NCBI RefSeq assembly: GCF_004006395.2
Contig: NZ_CP029758.2
Location: forward strand, 682,001-746,000
DNA from: Clostridium sp. AWRP
GTDB taxonomy: Bacteria; Bacillota; Clostridia; Clostridiales; Clostridiaceae
Length of the DNA: 64,000 bases
Direction of reading: 5' to 3'
Shown here: positions 1 through 13,157 of the stretch, in pieces
How the letters are laid out: every line of letters begins with the position of its first letter
How positions within the stretch are numbered: position 1 is the stretch's first letter
The notes under the pieces: model-generated
What the model was told of the DNA's origin: nothing
The model's input: the letters and a program-made list of their open reading frames with translations, nothing else
Databases searched by the model: none
Program-made: the position numbers and the translations under genes

Positions 1-719
1 GGTCCATTGTCCCATACAGAAATAAAAACATTATCATTATCACAGCTTAAATCAATACCTATTTTAGTGGAATGTGAGCCGTACTTTAATGCATTATTTA
101 TGAGATTTGCTAAAATTCTGTTTAGGGACTTTTCATCTGCCACAGCATAAACATCATCTTTTTCAAGATTTAATTCAGGCTCAATATTTATCTTTTTAAA
201 TTCACTAAAGAAAAGTAATACGTTTTGTCTTACAATTTCACATATATTTATTTCTTTTACATCAAGCTTAAAGTCATTTGAGTCTATCTTTGAAATTTGA
301 AAAAATTCTTCCATCAAATTATAGAGATAATTTCCCTTACTGTAAGCTATTTTTATATAACCCTCCTTTTCATTTTGAGTCAAATTACTATCATTTAATA
401 CTAGTTCTATATACCCAAGTATAGATGTAAGTGGTGTTCTTAAATCATGTGATATATTTGATATCATCCTTTTACGGGATTCTTCACTTGTATTACTTTT
501 TTCCTGTACTTTTTGAAGTTCGTCTATCAATCTATTTATATTTATAATCAGTTTACTTAAAGCTTTTACATGGGTTTGTATTCGTATCCTTTGATTTAAA
601 TTTCCATTTAATATTTGACCAATGACTGTTGAAATATAATTTGCTTTTTTATAAAAGCTCATTAGTATAAGTATTAGAAAAATTATTATGAATATCAAAA
701 TGCAATTTAATATACTCAT
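1..719 (-). CDS. Sensor histidine kinase, partial (C-terminal end outside window)
   Basis: Membrane sensor kinase of a two-component system; it should autophosphorylate and pass phosphate to the response regulator encoded just upstream. Reading the minus strand from the ATG at 719 gives a short strongly hydrophobic N-terminus (one membrane segment, residues about 2-20). A coiled linker follows, then the dimerisation/phosphoacceptor motif ISHDLRTPLTSILGY, then an ATPase-domain N-box (LANLINNALKYG) and the sequence SVWDNGP at the window edge. The rest of the ATPase domain lies beyond base 1. There is no large extracellular sensor loop, so the signal may be sensed in or near the membrane. The start lies 1 base beyond the stop of the response regulator gene, so the two are translationally coupled. 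The family is certain; the stimulus is unknown. Confidence 0.9.
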   Translation of the reverse strand, partial: MSILNCILIFIIIFLILILMSFYKKANYISTVIGQILNGNLNQRIRIQTHVKALSKLIININRLIDELQKVQEKSNTSEESRKRMISNISHDLRTPLTSILGYIELVLNDSNLTQNEKEGYIKIAYSKGNYLYNLMEEFFQISKIDSNDFKLDVKEINICEIVRQNVLLFFSEFKKINIEPELNLEKDDVYAVADEKSLNRILANLINNALKYGSHSTKIGIDLSCDNDNVFISVWDNG

Positions 720-720
720 A

Positions 721-1428
721 TTATTCACCAAGTTTATATCCTATTCCCCATACAGTAACTATGTATTTAGGGTTGTTTGGATTATCTTCAATTTTGTTCC
801 TAAGTCTCTTTATATGTACCATTACAGTATTATCATCATGTAAATAGTCATTTTCCCAAACTCCATTAAATATTTGTGCTTTTGTAAAAACTCTATCAGG
901 ATTTTTAAGAAAAAACTTTAGGAGTTCAAATTCCTTTGGAGTCAAGTTTAGTTCTTTGTCTTCTTTAAAGAACTTATGATTTGAAGTATCCAATTTTAAA
1001 GATTTATATGTTAAAGTTGGGTTTTTATCATGAACGTTATTGTAATATATGTATCTTCTGAGCTGAGCTTTGACTCTAGCTGCAAGTTCTCTTGTGGAAA
1101 ATGGTTTTATCATATAATCATCAGCACCCATGCTGAGCCCTATAACTCTATCGGTTTCTTCATTTTTAGCGGAAAGAATAATAACGGGTACAGTACTATT
1201 TTCTCGTATTTTTCTCAAAACTTCTATACCATCTATGTAAGGAAGCATTAAATCTAGAATAATCAATTGAAAAGTATTGTCGTATTTTTCAAGGGCATAT
1301 TTTCCGTCAAAAGCTTGTACTATATTATAATTTTCATTTTTTAAAGTATTATAGATTAGGTTGTTTATTTCTTCATCGTCCTCTATAATAAGTATTTTAC
1401 ATATATTTATTTTAAAAGCCTCCTTCAT
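721..1428 (-). CDS. OmpR/PhoB-family response regulator
   Basis: DNA-binding response regulator paired with the downstream kinase. The receiver domain shows the acidic pair in KILIIEDDEE, the phosphoacceptor aspartate in LIILDLMLPYIDG, and the conserved Lys in MIKPFS. A C-terminal winged helix follows (ELNLTPKEFELLKFFL to KYIVTVWGIGYKLGE). The start is uncertain. The reading frame is open to a GTG at 1470, and the ATG chosen here at 1428 overlaps an AAGGAGG that would serve a start about 8 bases further on, where only an ATA codon lies in frame. The protein conserved with the family begins around that ATA. A dispersed repeat (1465-1540) abuts the 5' end. Confidence 0.85.
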   Translation of the reverse strand: MKEAFKINICKILIIEDDEEINNLIYNTLKNENYNIVQAFDGKYALEKYDNTFQLIILDLMLPYIDGIEVLRKIRENSTVPVIILSAKNEETDRVIGLSMGADDYMIKPFSTRELAARVKAQLRRYIYYNNVHDKNPTLTYKSLKLDTSNHKFFKEDKELNLTPKEFELLKFFLKNPDRVFTKAQIFNGVWENDYLHDDNTVMVHIKRLRNKIEDNPNNPKYIVTVWGIGYKLGE

Positions 1429-1464
1429 TAATTTTGTATGATGGCTAGTTACTTTAACAATCCC

Positions 1465-1540
1465 ACGCACTCTGTGAAAGCGACTATCACTAAATCAAAG
1501 ATTTGAGATATCTGTTTTTCCTACTAAGTAAGATTCATTG
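1465..1540. repeat. Dispersed 75-bp repeat, copy 1
   Basis: This stretch matches 14959-15033 at about 68 of 75 positions, beginning ACGCACTCTGTGAAAGCG and ending ACTAAGTAAGATTCATT. Each copy has a central palindrome (AAATC, three bases, GATTT) that can form a hairpin. Both copies lie upstream of minus-strand genes. No open frame is shared, so this looks like a small structured intergenic element and not a gene fragment. Confidence 0.8.
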
Positions 1541-1819
1541 ATAATCCTATAATTATTATATAAAAAGAGGAGTATGTTTTTCAATGATTTAGTGCTTCAA
1601 AACAAAAAATCAGTATAATCTCTACCTGGTGTATCTATGTGCGAAATATTAAGTATAAAAGAGAAATAGTTACTATTTACAATATAATTTGTAGTATTTG
1701 AGTATATAATATCAGTAGTGTTATAAGAAATATGATAAGATTACATACGTTGCTTGAGCAGTTGATAAATATTGCTTGAGAGCCGCGTAAATTTGTATTT
1801 TGTTAGTAGAAAAAAGATG
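1541..1819. other. Intergenic region upstream of the rRNA operon
   Basis: AT-rich sequence between the dispersed repeat and the rRNA promoter. I see no credible coding frame and no terminator. It probably contains the promoter of the minus-strand two-component operon, but I could not fix one with good spacing. Confidence 0.4.
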
Positions 1820-1848
1820 TTGACAAAATAAGAAAGACGTGATAAACT
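1820..1848 (+). promoter_or_regulatory. rRNA operon promoter (sigma-A type)
   Basis: A -35 box TTGACA (1820-1825) is followed after 17 bases by a -10 box TAAACT (1843-1848). It lies about 300 bases before the 16S gene, the usual distance for a clostridial rRNA leader. No second consensus promoter was found nearer to 16S. Confidence 0.7.
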
Positions 1849-2008
1849 ATAAAAGCTGTCGAAGTGAGACAGCAAAATGATCCTTGAAAATTAAACAGAG
1901 GAAGATATAAGTACAACTTATTTAGAATAAACCAGCAATTCTTTTGAGCTGCGAGAGCAGCTAAAGAAGTAATTTCGTAATTTGGTGTATTACATTTAGT
2001 AATATACT

Positions 2009-2126
2009 AAAATCAATAATAACGAGTAGTTCAAGGAAAGCCTTGAGCGAGGAGCGGAGTTTACTTAAGTAAATGAGCACCACAGCGAAAGGTTTGACGC
2101 AGAAATGCGAAGTTAGTGTTGATTTT
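2009..2126 (+). repeat. rRNA-leader hairpin repeat, copy A
   Basis: Long imperfect inverted repeat just before 16S: AAAATCAATAATAAC at its start pairs with GTTAGTGTTGATTTT at its end. The internal sequence (GAGGAGCGGAGTTTACTT, then GTAAATGAGCACC) is shared with copies B and C in the 16S-23S spacer. The position suggests a role in folding or RNase III processing of the precursor; that role is inferred. Confidence 0.75.
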
Positions 2127-2148
2127 CTATAGAGCCATATAAACTTTT

Positions 2149-3659
<1,511 letters not shown>

Positions 3660-3722
3660 AGGGAGTCGAAAGATAGAGTATAATCTATCTTATAAATTGA
3701 TGGTTTAAGTAAGTTGAAACTT

Positions 3723-3843
3723 AAAAATTGATAGTAACGAGTATATCAAGGAAAAACATGAGCGAGGAACAGAGTTTACTTATGTAAATGAGTACCGCAG
3801 TGAATGATTTTGAGGTCGATATGCGAAGTTAATAGCAATTTTT
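3723..3843 (+). repeat. rRNA-spacer hairpin repeat, copy B
   Basis: Second copy of the leader repeat, in the 16S-23S spacer directly after 16S. The arms AAAAATTGATAGTAAC and GTTAATAGCAATTTTT are complementary at 14 of 16 positions and enclose about 90 bases. Confidence 0.75.
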
Positions 3844-3916
3844 CACTCTGTTTAATTTTGAAGGATCATAGATTCTTCACAGTATCACTTTTGAATTTAA
3901 GTGGTATGATGATGAT

Positions 3917-4036
3917 AAAAAATTGATAGTAACGAGCAAGACAAGGAAAAGCTTGAATGAGAAGCGGAGTTTACTTATGTAAATGAGCACTGGAATGAAA
4001 GCTTTGACGAAGTGTTGTGCAGTTAATAGCAATTTT
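3917..4036 (+). repeat. rRNA-spacer hairpin repeat, copy C
   Basis: Third copy, with the same complementary arms as copy B and a diverged interior. It ends 24 bases before tRNA-Ala, so copies B and C stand in tandem between 16S and the tRNAs. Confidence 0.75.
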
Positions 4037-4060
4037 TTAAAAATAGAATAAAAATATTTT

Positions 4061-4136
4061 GGGGGTATAGCTCAGCTGGGAGAGCATCTGCCTTGCACGC
4101 AGAGGGTCAAGAGTTCGAATCTCTTTATCTCCACCA
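4061..4136 (+). tRNA. tRNA-Ala (anticodon TGC)
   Basis: 76-nt cloverleaf with the anticodon TGC at 4094-4096, TTCGAAT in the T arm and an encoded CCA end. The acceptor stem GGGGGTA/TATCTCC contains two G-U pairs. It is the first of the two tRNAs in the 16S-23S spacer. Confidence 0.96.
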
Positions 4137-4140
4137 TTTA

Positions 4141-4217
<77 letters not shown>

Positions 4218-4409
4218 AAGGTTTTCATTAGAAAACCATTTTCAGTTTACGATGTAAATTGAAAAATTGTCCTTTGAAAATTGCACAGTAAATAAGAAAT
4301 AAAGTAAAGCTAAGGTTATAATATAACCTTTGTAGAATAACTTTAGTATCATTCTAAACATTTAAGATGATACAGAGAAAATTGCAAATAGCAATTTTCG
4401 ATAATGAAA

Positions 4410-7298
<2,889 letters not shown>

Positions 7299-7477
7299 AA
7301 TAAAAGCGAAAGAAGAAAAGTTTACTGTGCAATTTTGAGAGGACAGAGCAATTTGAACTCTTAAAAGATAATATATAAGAAAATTGGTAGCAATTTTCGA
7401 TAATTTAATGAGACTCAATCAGCTAAAGCTGATGAGTACCGATTTATACCAAAATCAAAGATTTTGACAAATCGGTA

Positions 7478-7593
7478 TCTGGTGGTAATGACGTGAAGGT
7501 AACACCCCTTTCCATACCGAACAGGAAGGTTAAGCTTCAGAGTGCCAATGGTACTGCAGGGGGGGCCCTGTGGGAGAGCAGGTCGCTGCCAGA
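7478..7593 (+). rRNA. rrf: 5S ribosomal RNA
   Basis: 116-nt RNA whose ends pair (TCTGGTGG with GCTGCCAGA). It carries the typical CCATACCGAACAGG and GGTTAAGC segments. It lies 180 bases after 23S in the same orientation. Confidence 0.96.
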
Positions 7594-7607
7594 TGAAAAA
7601 TTATTGT

Positions 7608-7682
7608 TCCGTGGTAGCTCAATGGTTGAGCATTCGGCTGTTAACCGAAGGGTTGGAGGTTCGAGCCCTCTCCACGGAGCCA
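7608..7682 (+). tRNA. tRNA-Asn (anticodon GTT)
   Basis: 75-nt cloverleaf with acceptor stem TCCGTGG/CCACGGA, anticodon GTT at 7640-7642 and an encoded CCA. It lies 14 bases after 5S and is the last gene of the rRNA operon. Confidence 0.96.
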
Positions 7683-7726
7683 TTTTTTATTTTATAAATT
7701 ATGAAATAATAAATTTGAATATATAT

Positions 7727-7760
7727 AAGCAGATTAGTTTAGCTAATCTGCTTTATTTTA
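7727..7760. terminator. Terminator of the rRNA operon
   Basis: An 11-bp perfect stem (AAGCAGATTAG / CTAATCTGCTT) with a 5-base loop, followed by TATTTTAG. It lies between tRNA-Asn and the convergent EamA gene and may serve both strands. Confidence 0.85.
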
Positions 7761-7773
7761 GTGTGTTCTATTA

Positions 7774-8688
7774 TTAAGACTTTTTGTTGTAGGATAAAAT
7801 TAGAACTGTACTTACAATAAGTATACTTCCTATAATATCAAATATACCAAAAGAAATGTGAAGCCATAGTATTGATACTATAGTTGCAGACATAGGTTCT
7901 ATACAGGAAAGTAAACTTGTTTCTGAAGCTTTAATGTACTTTGTACTATCTAAATACCAATAGAAGGAGATAAGGGTTCCAAAAACAACTACAAAAGTAA
8001 TTCCTAAAATTGAATTAATAGAATATTTTCCTTGTATTCTCCAAAAAGGATGAACAAAGCTAAAGAATATTCCACCTAAAAGCATTCCCCAGCCCACTAC
8101 AATATCACACCCCCATCTTTTAATAATATATGCAGGTTGAACTACATAAAATGAAGCAGCAAATGCTGATAAAACCCCCCAGAATAAGGCTAAGTTGGAG
8201 ATGGCTAGGCTATGTATATTACCTCTAGTAATGAGAAAGAACGTTCCTAATAAAGCTAGCAGGATTGATAATGTTTCCCTTAAGGTAGGAAGTTCTTTAG
8301 ATTTGAGGGACACATAACATACAATTATTACTGGACTCAGATATTGAAGTATTGTAGCTGTGGCAGCATTTCCGTATTTAATCGATGCAAAATAACCATA
8401 TTGTACGCCTATTAATCCTATAATACTAAAGAGAATGATGTTTCTCCTACCATATTTAGATTTCCATATATTAAAGATTTTTTTATCATTCTTTAAGTAT
8501 AGAAATATAAGTAGGAATCCTCCTGATAGTAAAAGACGAATATCTACAAGCCATTCTGGACTAATATCTTTTTTTTGAAAAAGATATTGAGCTACAGGTC
8601 CTGAAACACCCCAAAGCATAGAAGCGGATACTACTAATAGTATCCCTTTTATCCTTGAATTGTTTTTTAATGTAATTTGAGTATTCAT
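7774..8688 (-). CDS. EamA/DMT-superfamily transporter
   Basis: A 304-aa integral membrane protein with about ten hydrophobic segments arranged as two EamA repeats (residues about 14-150 and 165-300), as in drug/metabolite exporters. Motifs such as SMLWGVSGPVAQYL near the N-terminus and the second-half pattern ending SCIEPMSATIVSILWLHISFG are typical of the family. The substrate cannot be read from sequence; members export amino acids, nucleosides or other metabolites. It is the last gene of a three-gene minus-strand operon, 21 bases after the ComEC-like gene, with AAAGGAA before the ATG. Confidence 0.85.
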   Translation of the reverse strand: MNTQITLKNNSRIKGILLVVSASMLWGVSGPVAQYLFQKKDISPEWLVDIRLLLSGGFLLIFLYLKNDKKIFNIWKSKYGRRNIILFSIIGLIGVQYGYFASIKYGNAATATILQYLSPVIIVCYVSLKSKELPTLRETLSILLALLGTFFLITRGNIHSLAISNLALFWGVLSAFAASFYVVQPAYIIKRWGCDIVVGWGMLLGGIFFSFVHPFWRIQGKYSINSILGITFVVVFGTLISFYWYLDSTKYIKASETSLLSCIEPMSATIVSILWLHISFGIFDIIGSILIVSTVLILSYNKKS

Positions 8689-8709
8689 TGCAATTCCTTT
8701 CTGTGATTG

Positions 8710-9570
8710 TTAGTCTTCTTTACTTATCTTAGTGCCATTACTAATGAGTATGATTGTTCCACTTACATCAGTTCTATATATTTGTATATTTTTCTTTTTA
8801 AGTTTATTTATTGTTTTTTTATGTGGATGTCCATATTTATTATTTTTTCCGCAGCTTACTACTGCTATTTTAGGATTAACTTTATCCAGAAATTGTTGTG
8901 AAGTGGAGCTTGAACTACCATGATGGCCGACTTTTAATACATCAGCTGATAGGTCATAATTTTTATCTATCATTTCCATTTCACTTGTTTTTTCTGCATC
9001 TCCTGTAAAAAGAAATTTTGTATTTCCATAAGTTAATTTTAGTACTACTGAATAATTATTTGTATCTGGATAACTCTTACTGTTAGGTGCAAGTATTTCT
9101 GCAGTTGCATTTTTACCTAAGTCTAACTGTACTCCAGGAGTTGGAGTATCTATCTTCATATTTTTATTTCTTAATTGTTGAATCATATACTCAAAAGTTT
9201 TTGTATTAACTATTTTTTTAGGAGTATAAAATTTATCAACACTGTATTTTTTTATTACATTTCCCATGCCACCTATATGATCTTCATCAGGGTGGGTTGC
9301 AATTACATAGTCAAGTTTTTTAATATTTTGCTTATTTAAGTAGGACATCAATTTGTCTCTACTTTCATTTGGACCAGCATCTATTAAAAGGTTTTTCCCA
9401 TTTACTTGTATTAATTCACTATCTCCTTGACCTACATCTATATAATGAATTTTAAGTCCGCTGTAGTTGGAAGTACTATTTGAATTTGTATTACTTGTAC
9501 ACCCAGACATTAGAAATATGAAAATAAATACAATTGATAGTATATTAAAGTATTTTTTTATAAATTTCAT
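8710..9570 (-). CDS. ComEC/Rec2-like metallo-beta-lactamase-fold lipoprotein
   Basis: A 286-aa exported hydrolase resembling the soluble beta-lactamase domain of the competence protein ComEC. The N-terminus is a lipoprotein signal with a lipobox ending at Cys24 (LMSGC). The mature part shows DVGQGD (45-50), the metal-binding motif HPDEDH (93-98), GDAE and a GHHGSSSS segment, all in family order. There are no ComEC transmembrane channel helices, so it is a stand-alone surface-anchored enzyme, probably a nuclease or phosphodiesterase. The substrate is unproven. AAAGGAGG precedes the ATG. It is the middle gene of the plsC operon. Confidence 0.88.
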   Translation of the reverse strand: MKFIKKYFNILSIVFIFIFLMSGCTSNTNSNSTSNYSGLKIHYIDVGQGDSELIQVNGKNLLIDAGPNESRDKLMSYLNKQNIKKLDYVIATHPDEDHIGGMGNVIKKYSVDKFYTPKKIVNTKTFEYMIQQLRNKNMKIDTPTPGVQLDLGKNATAEILAPNSKSYPDTNNYSVVLKLTYGNTKFLFTGDAEKTSEMEMIDKNYDLSADVLKVGHHGSSSSTSQQFLDKVNPKIAVVSCGKNNKYGHPHKKTINKLKKKNIQIYRTDVSGTIILISNGTKISKED

Positions 9571-9597
9571 TCAGTGTCCTCCTTTATGAATTCTATA

Positions 9598-10323
9598 TTA
9601 ATTTTCCAAATAAATATGTTTACTTATTTCTGATTTTATGTTATCTGATAGAGATTCTCTTTCTTCTCTCGAAAGAGAATCTGTATAAATGGGCTTACAT
9701 ATAGTTACATTTACATTTGCAGATTTTATCATAGAATGTACATTTCCCTCTCTTAGCTTATAACTCCCATCTATAGCAATTGGAACTATAGGTACTTTAG
9801 ATTTTAAAGCCAGTTTCAAACTTCCCTTTTTAAATTCCCCTATTCTAGGGCCTTTACTTCTGGTGCCTTCAGGAAATATTACCATACTATGTCCATTAGT
9901 TAATAGTTCACTGCCTTTATTTATAGACTTTATGGATTCTCTTATATCCTTCCTATTTATAAAAATACAATTAATTTGCTTCATCCAGTAAGAAACTAAT
10001 TTGAACTTTGTTAGTTCTTTTTTAGCTATAAATCCTACAGTCCTATCTAAAGAATATAGTATTATAGGTATATCTAAAAAACCCTGATGGTTTGAAACAA
10101 AAAGGCAGGGAACCTGTGGAATGTTTTCTGTACCGCTTACTTTTACAGATGCATTTATAAGCTTTAATATAAAATCAGACCATTTTTTCACAGATATATA
10201 TATATAATTTTCAGCTTCCTTTTCAGAACCACTTTTTCTAATTCTGTCTAATTTCAATTTTTTAACTAATGAATAGACCATGTACAGGAAAAAAACCACG
10301 TAAAATAAAAAAGTTTTTAGCAT
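9598..10323 (-). CDS. plsC: 1-acyl-sn-glycerol-3-phosphate acyltransferase
   Basis: 241-aa membrane-associated acyltransferase that adds the second fatty acid to lysophosphatidate during phospholipid synthesis. An N-terminal hydrophobic segment (residues 4-20) anchors it. The catalytic HX4D box is NHQGFLD (His79, Asp84), and the glycerol-phosphate-binding motif PEGTRS is at 151-156. Length is normal for the family. AAGGAGG precedes the ATG. It is the first gene of the minus-strand operon; the ComEC-like gene follows after 27 bases. Alternative acyl acceptors are possible, since several PlsC paralogues exist in clostridia. Confidence 0.88.
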   Translation of the reverse strand: MLKTFLFYVVFFLYMVYSLVKKLKLDRIRKSGSEKEAENYIYISVKKWSDFILKLINASVKVSGTENIPQVPCLFVSNHQGFLDIPIILYSLDRTVGFIAKKELTKFKLVSYWMKQINCIFINRKDIRESIKSINKGSELLTNGHSMVIFPEGTRSKGPRIGEFKKGSLKLALKSKVPIVPIAIDGSYKLREGNVHSMIKSANVNVTICKPIYTDSLSREERESLSDNIKSEISKHIYLEN

Positions 10324-10722
10324 AAAATTATTCCTCCTTGAAAAATTCTAATTATGAGTTCATGATAATACAACATTTATTATATCATATACAATACTTT
10401 AAATTAGTAAGGAGCCAATATTTGATTCAAAAATCCTATTGTGTATTATAAAAGGCCTATAATGAATATGATACATAAAATAGCGTCAAAAATAACAAAT
10501 AAATATTTGATTATCAATAATAAAAGTGATACAATATAAGCATATTTATTATAGAAATAGTCCTTATAAGCTATAAATATGCTTATAAATATTCAAAAAC
10601 AGTACATAAATATAAATTACAAAAAATAGACGCAAAATTCATATATGAAATATTATGTATAAAATAATTCAAAAAGCCATTTTAAAAGATAGGTCCAATA
10701 CTAATTCGAGGAGATGAATTAA
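10324..10722. other. Divergent intergenic region between plsC and citrate synthase
   Basis: About 400 bases of very AT-rich sequence with no credible gene. Its outstanding feature is the perfect inverted repeat listed at 10535-10587. The promoters of the two divergent operons must lie here, but no TTGACA/TATAAT pair with good spacing stands out. Confidence 0.5.
10535..10587. promoter_or_regulatory. Perfect 15-bp inverted repeat upstream of Re-citrate synthase
   Basis: TATAAGCATATTTAT (10535-10549) and ATAAATATGCTTATA (10573-10587) are exact reverse complements separated by 23 bases. There is no U-tract, so it does not look like a terminator. It lies about 140 bases before the citrate synthase start, where an operator or looped regulatory site could act. 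Confidence 0.5.
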
Positions 10723-12084
10723 ATGAAAAAAAGTTCCTATGAATATAAATTAAATAATGTAGACAGTCCCAATTTTTATAAAAATATATTTCCCTATGAT
10801 GAAATTCCAAAAATAAATTTTAATGGAGTACAAATACCTAAGGATTTACCTGAAAAAATATGTATTACGGACACTACATTTAGAGATGGTCAGCAGTCAA
10901 TGCCTCCATATACTACAGAGCAGATAATTAGAATTTTTGATTACCTGCATGATTTGGATAATAATTCGGGGATAATAAAACAGACAGAATTTTTTTTATA
11001 CACAGAGAAAGATAGAAAAGCTGCCCAGGTATGTATGGAAAGAGGATATGAATTCCCAGAGGTTACTTCATGGATAAGAGCTAATAAAGAAGATTTTAAG
11101 TTGGTAAAACAAATGGGAATTAAAGAAACAGGAATGCTTATGTCCTGTTCAGATTATCATATATTTAAAAAGTTGAGAAAGACTAGAAAAGAAACTATGG
11201 ATATGTATTTAGGTATAGTTAAAGAAGCTTTAGATAATGGAATTCGTCCAAGATGTCATCTAGAAGATATAACTAGAGCTGATTTTTATGGATTTGTAGT
11301 TCCACTTGTAAATAAATTAATGGAATTATCGAAACAATCAGGCATTCCTATAAAGATAAGAGCCTGTGATACTCTTGGATTGGGAGTATCTTATAGTGGA
11401 GTGGAATTACCAAGAAGCGTACAGGCTATTATGTATGGACTTAGGAACAATTGTGGGGTTCCTTCAGAATGTATAGAATGGCATGGACATAATGATTTTT
11501 ATGCAGTAGTGAATAATTCTACAACAGCCTGGTTATATGGTGCATCAGCTGTAAATACCTCATTTTTAGGAATTGGGGAGAGAACAGGAAATTGTCCATT
11601 AGAGGCTATGATATTTGAATATGCACAAATAAAAGGAAATACTAAAAATATGAAACTTGAAGTTATAACGGAATTATCAGAGTATTTTAAGAAAGAAATG
11701 AAATATTCAGTTCCACCTAGAACTCCTTTTGTGGGAAAAGAATTTAATGTAACTAGAGCTGGAATACATGCAGATGGAATATTAAAAGATGAAGAAATCT
11801 ATAATATATTTGATACGGATAAAATTTTGGGAAGACCAGTTGTAGTAGCTGTAAATCAATATTCTGGTCACGCTGGAATTGCAGCCTGGATTAATACCTA
11901 TTATAGATTAAAAGATGAAGAAAAAGTTGATAAATGGGATAATAGAATTGCTAAAATTAAAGAATGGGTGGATGAACAATATAAATCAGGAAGAACCAGT
12001 ATAATAGGAAATGATGAATTAGAATTATTAGTTGATAAGATGCTGCCGGATATTTCACAAAAAAAAGAAGAAAGGGCTAGCTAG
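10723..12084 (+). CDS. Re-citrate synthase (homocitrate-synthase-like)
   Basis: A 453-aa member of the DRE-TIM metallolyase family (isopropylmalate, homocitrate and Re-citrate synthases). It probably condenses acetyl-CoA with oxaloacetate to citrate with Re stereochemistry, as shown for the C. kluyveri enzyme. The metal/substrate motif is DTTFRDGQQ (residues 50-58), the metal-binding histidines are in WHGHND (254 and 256), and the catalytic C-terminal part includes AGIHADG. No conventional Si-citrate synthase occurs in the window. It is followed after 46 bases by isocitrate dehydrogenase, which supports citrate over isopropylmalate or homocitrate as product. The start is preceded by GAGGAGATGAATTAA. 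Homocitrate synthase is the main alternative. Confidence 0.82.
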   Translation: MKKSSYEYKLNNVDSPNFYKNIFPYDEIPKINFNGVQIPKDLPEKICITDTTFRDGQQSMPPYTTEQIIRIFDYLHDLDNNSGIIKQTEFFLYTEKDRKAAQVCMERGYEFPEVTSWIRANKEDFKLVKQMGIKETGMLMSCSDYHIFKKLRKTRKETMDMYLGIVKEALDNGIRPRCHLEDITRADFYGFVVPLVNKLMELSKQSGIPIKIRACDTLGLGVSYSGVELPRSVQAIMYGLRNNCGVPSECIEWHGHNDFYAVVNNSTTAWLYGASAVNTSFLGIGERTGNCPLEAMIFEYAQIKGNTKNMKLEVITELSEYFKKEMKYSVPPRTPFVGKEFNVTRAGIHADGILKDEEIYNIFDTDKILGRPVVVAVNQYSGHAGIAAWINTYYRLKDEEKVDKWDNRIAKIKEWVDEQYKSGRTSIIGNDELELLVDKMLPDISQKKEERAS

Positions 12085-12130
12085 AGTAAGTATAAAATTT
12101 AGAATAATAGATAACAATGGAGGATAGAAA

Positions 12131-13141
12131 ATGACGCATAAAGTTACTCTTATTAAAGGTGATGGTATAGGACCAGAAATCTGTGAAGCTGTAAAAAAAG
12201 TTATAGATAAGAGTGGGGCAGATATTGACTGGGAAATATTTGAGGCGGGAGCTTCAGTCTTGGATAAATATGGAACACCAATACCGGATAACATTATAGA
12301 AAGTATAAAGAAAAATAAAGTAGCACTTAAAGCACCAGTTACTACTCCTGTGGGAAAAGGATTTAAAAGTGTTAATGTAACTCTTAGAAAAAATTTAAAT
12401 CTATATGCAAACATAAGACCTATAAAAACTTATGCTGGAGTAAAGTGCAGATATGATAATGTGGATCTTGTAATATTTAGAGAAAATACAGAAGATCTGT
12501 ATTCAGGAATTGAACACATGATAAATGATGAAATAGCGGAAAGCGTTAAAATAATATCTAAAAAAGCAAGTGAGAGAATAGTAGAATCAGCTTTTCAGTA
12601 TGCAATTAAAAATGGAAGAAAGAAAGTTACGGCAGTTCATAAGGCTAATATAATGAAACTTTCAGATGGACTTTTTTTAAGAACAGCTGAAAAAGTAGCA
12701 GAAAAATATAAAGGCATTGAATTTGAAAGTGTAATAGTAGATGCTATGAGTATGAAACTTGTCCTTAATCCAGAGAATTATGATGTACTTGTTATGCCTA
12801 ATTTATATGGAGATATTTTATCAGATATGGCATCAGGCCTTATAGGTGGACTTGGACTAGTGCCAGGAGCCAATATAGGAGAAAATGCAGCAGTATTTGA
12901 AGCTGCCCATGGTTCGGCTCCGGATATCGCAGGACAGAATAAAGCAAATCCAACGGCTATAATACTTTCAGGAGTTATGATGCTTAACTATTTAGGGGAA
13001 ACAGGAGCAGCAAATAAAATTGAGACAGCTGTAGAAACTGTACTTAGAGAAGGTAAATATTTAACAGAGGATTTAGGAGGAAATACAACTACAAGTGGAT
13101 TTACTGAAGCTATTATAGAAAAAATTGAAAATTATAATTAA
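12131..13141 (+). CDS. Isocitrate dehydrogenase (NAD-type, IDH/IPMDH family)
   Basis: 336-aa beta-decarboxylating dehydrogenase. It should oxidise isocitrate to 2-oxoglutarate and CO2, giving the precursor of glutamate. Family signatures are the N-terminal LIKGDGIGPEI, the substrate-binding pair of arginines in TLRKNLNLYANIRPIK, and the metal/cofactor segment NLYGDILSD with GSAPDIAGQNKANPTA. The short length and Asp in the cofactor loop favour NAD over NADP. Isopropylmalate dehydrogenase is a close relative, but the neighbouring Re-citrate synthase and absence of leu genes argue for isocitrate. AATGGAGGAT precedes the ATG. An aconitase gene is not in this window. Confidence 0.83.
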   Translation: MTHKVTLIKGDGIGPEICEAVKKVIDKSGADIDWEIFEAGASVLDKYGTPIPDNIIESIKKNKVALKAPVTTPVGKGFKSVNVTLRKNLNLYANIRPIKTYAGVKCRYDNVDLVIFRENTEDLYSGIEHMINDEIAESVKIISKKASERIVESAFQYAIKNGRKKVTAVHKANIMKLSDGLFLRTAEKVAEKYKGIEFESVIVDAMSMKLVLNPENYDVLVMPNLYGDILSDMASGLIGGLGLVPGANIGENAAVFEAAHGSAPDIAGQNKANPTAIILSGVMMLNYLGETGAANKIETAVETVLREGKYLTEDLGGNTTTSGFTEAIIEKIENYN

Positions 13142-13157
13142 GTGTACTTAAATTATG

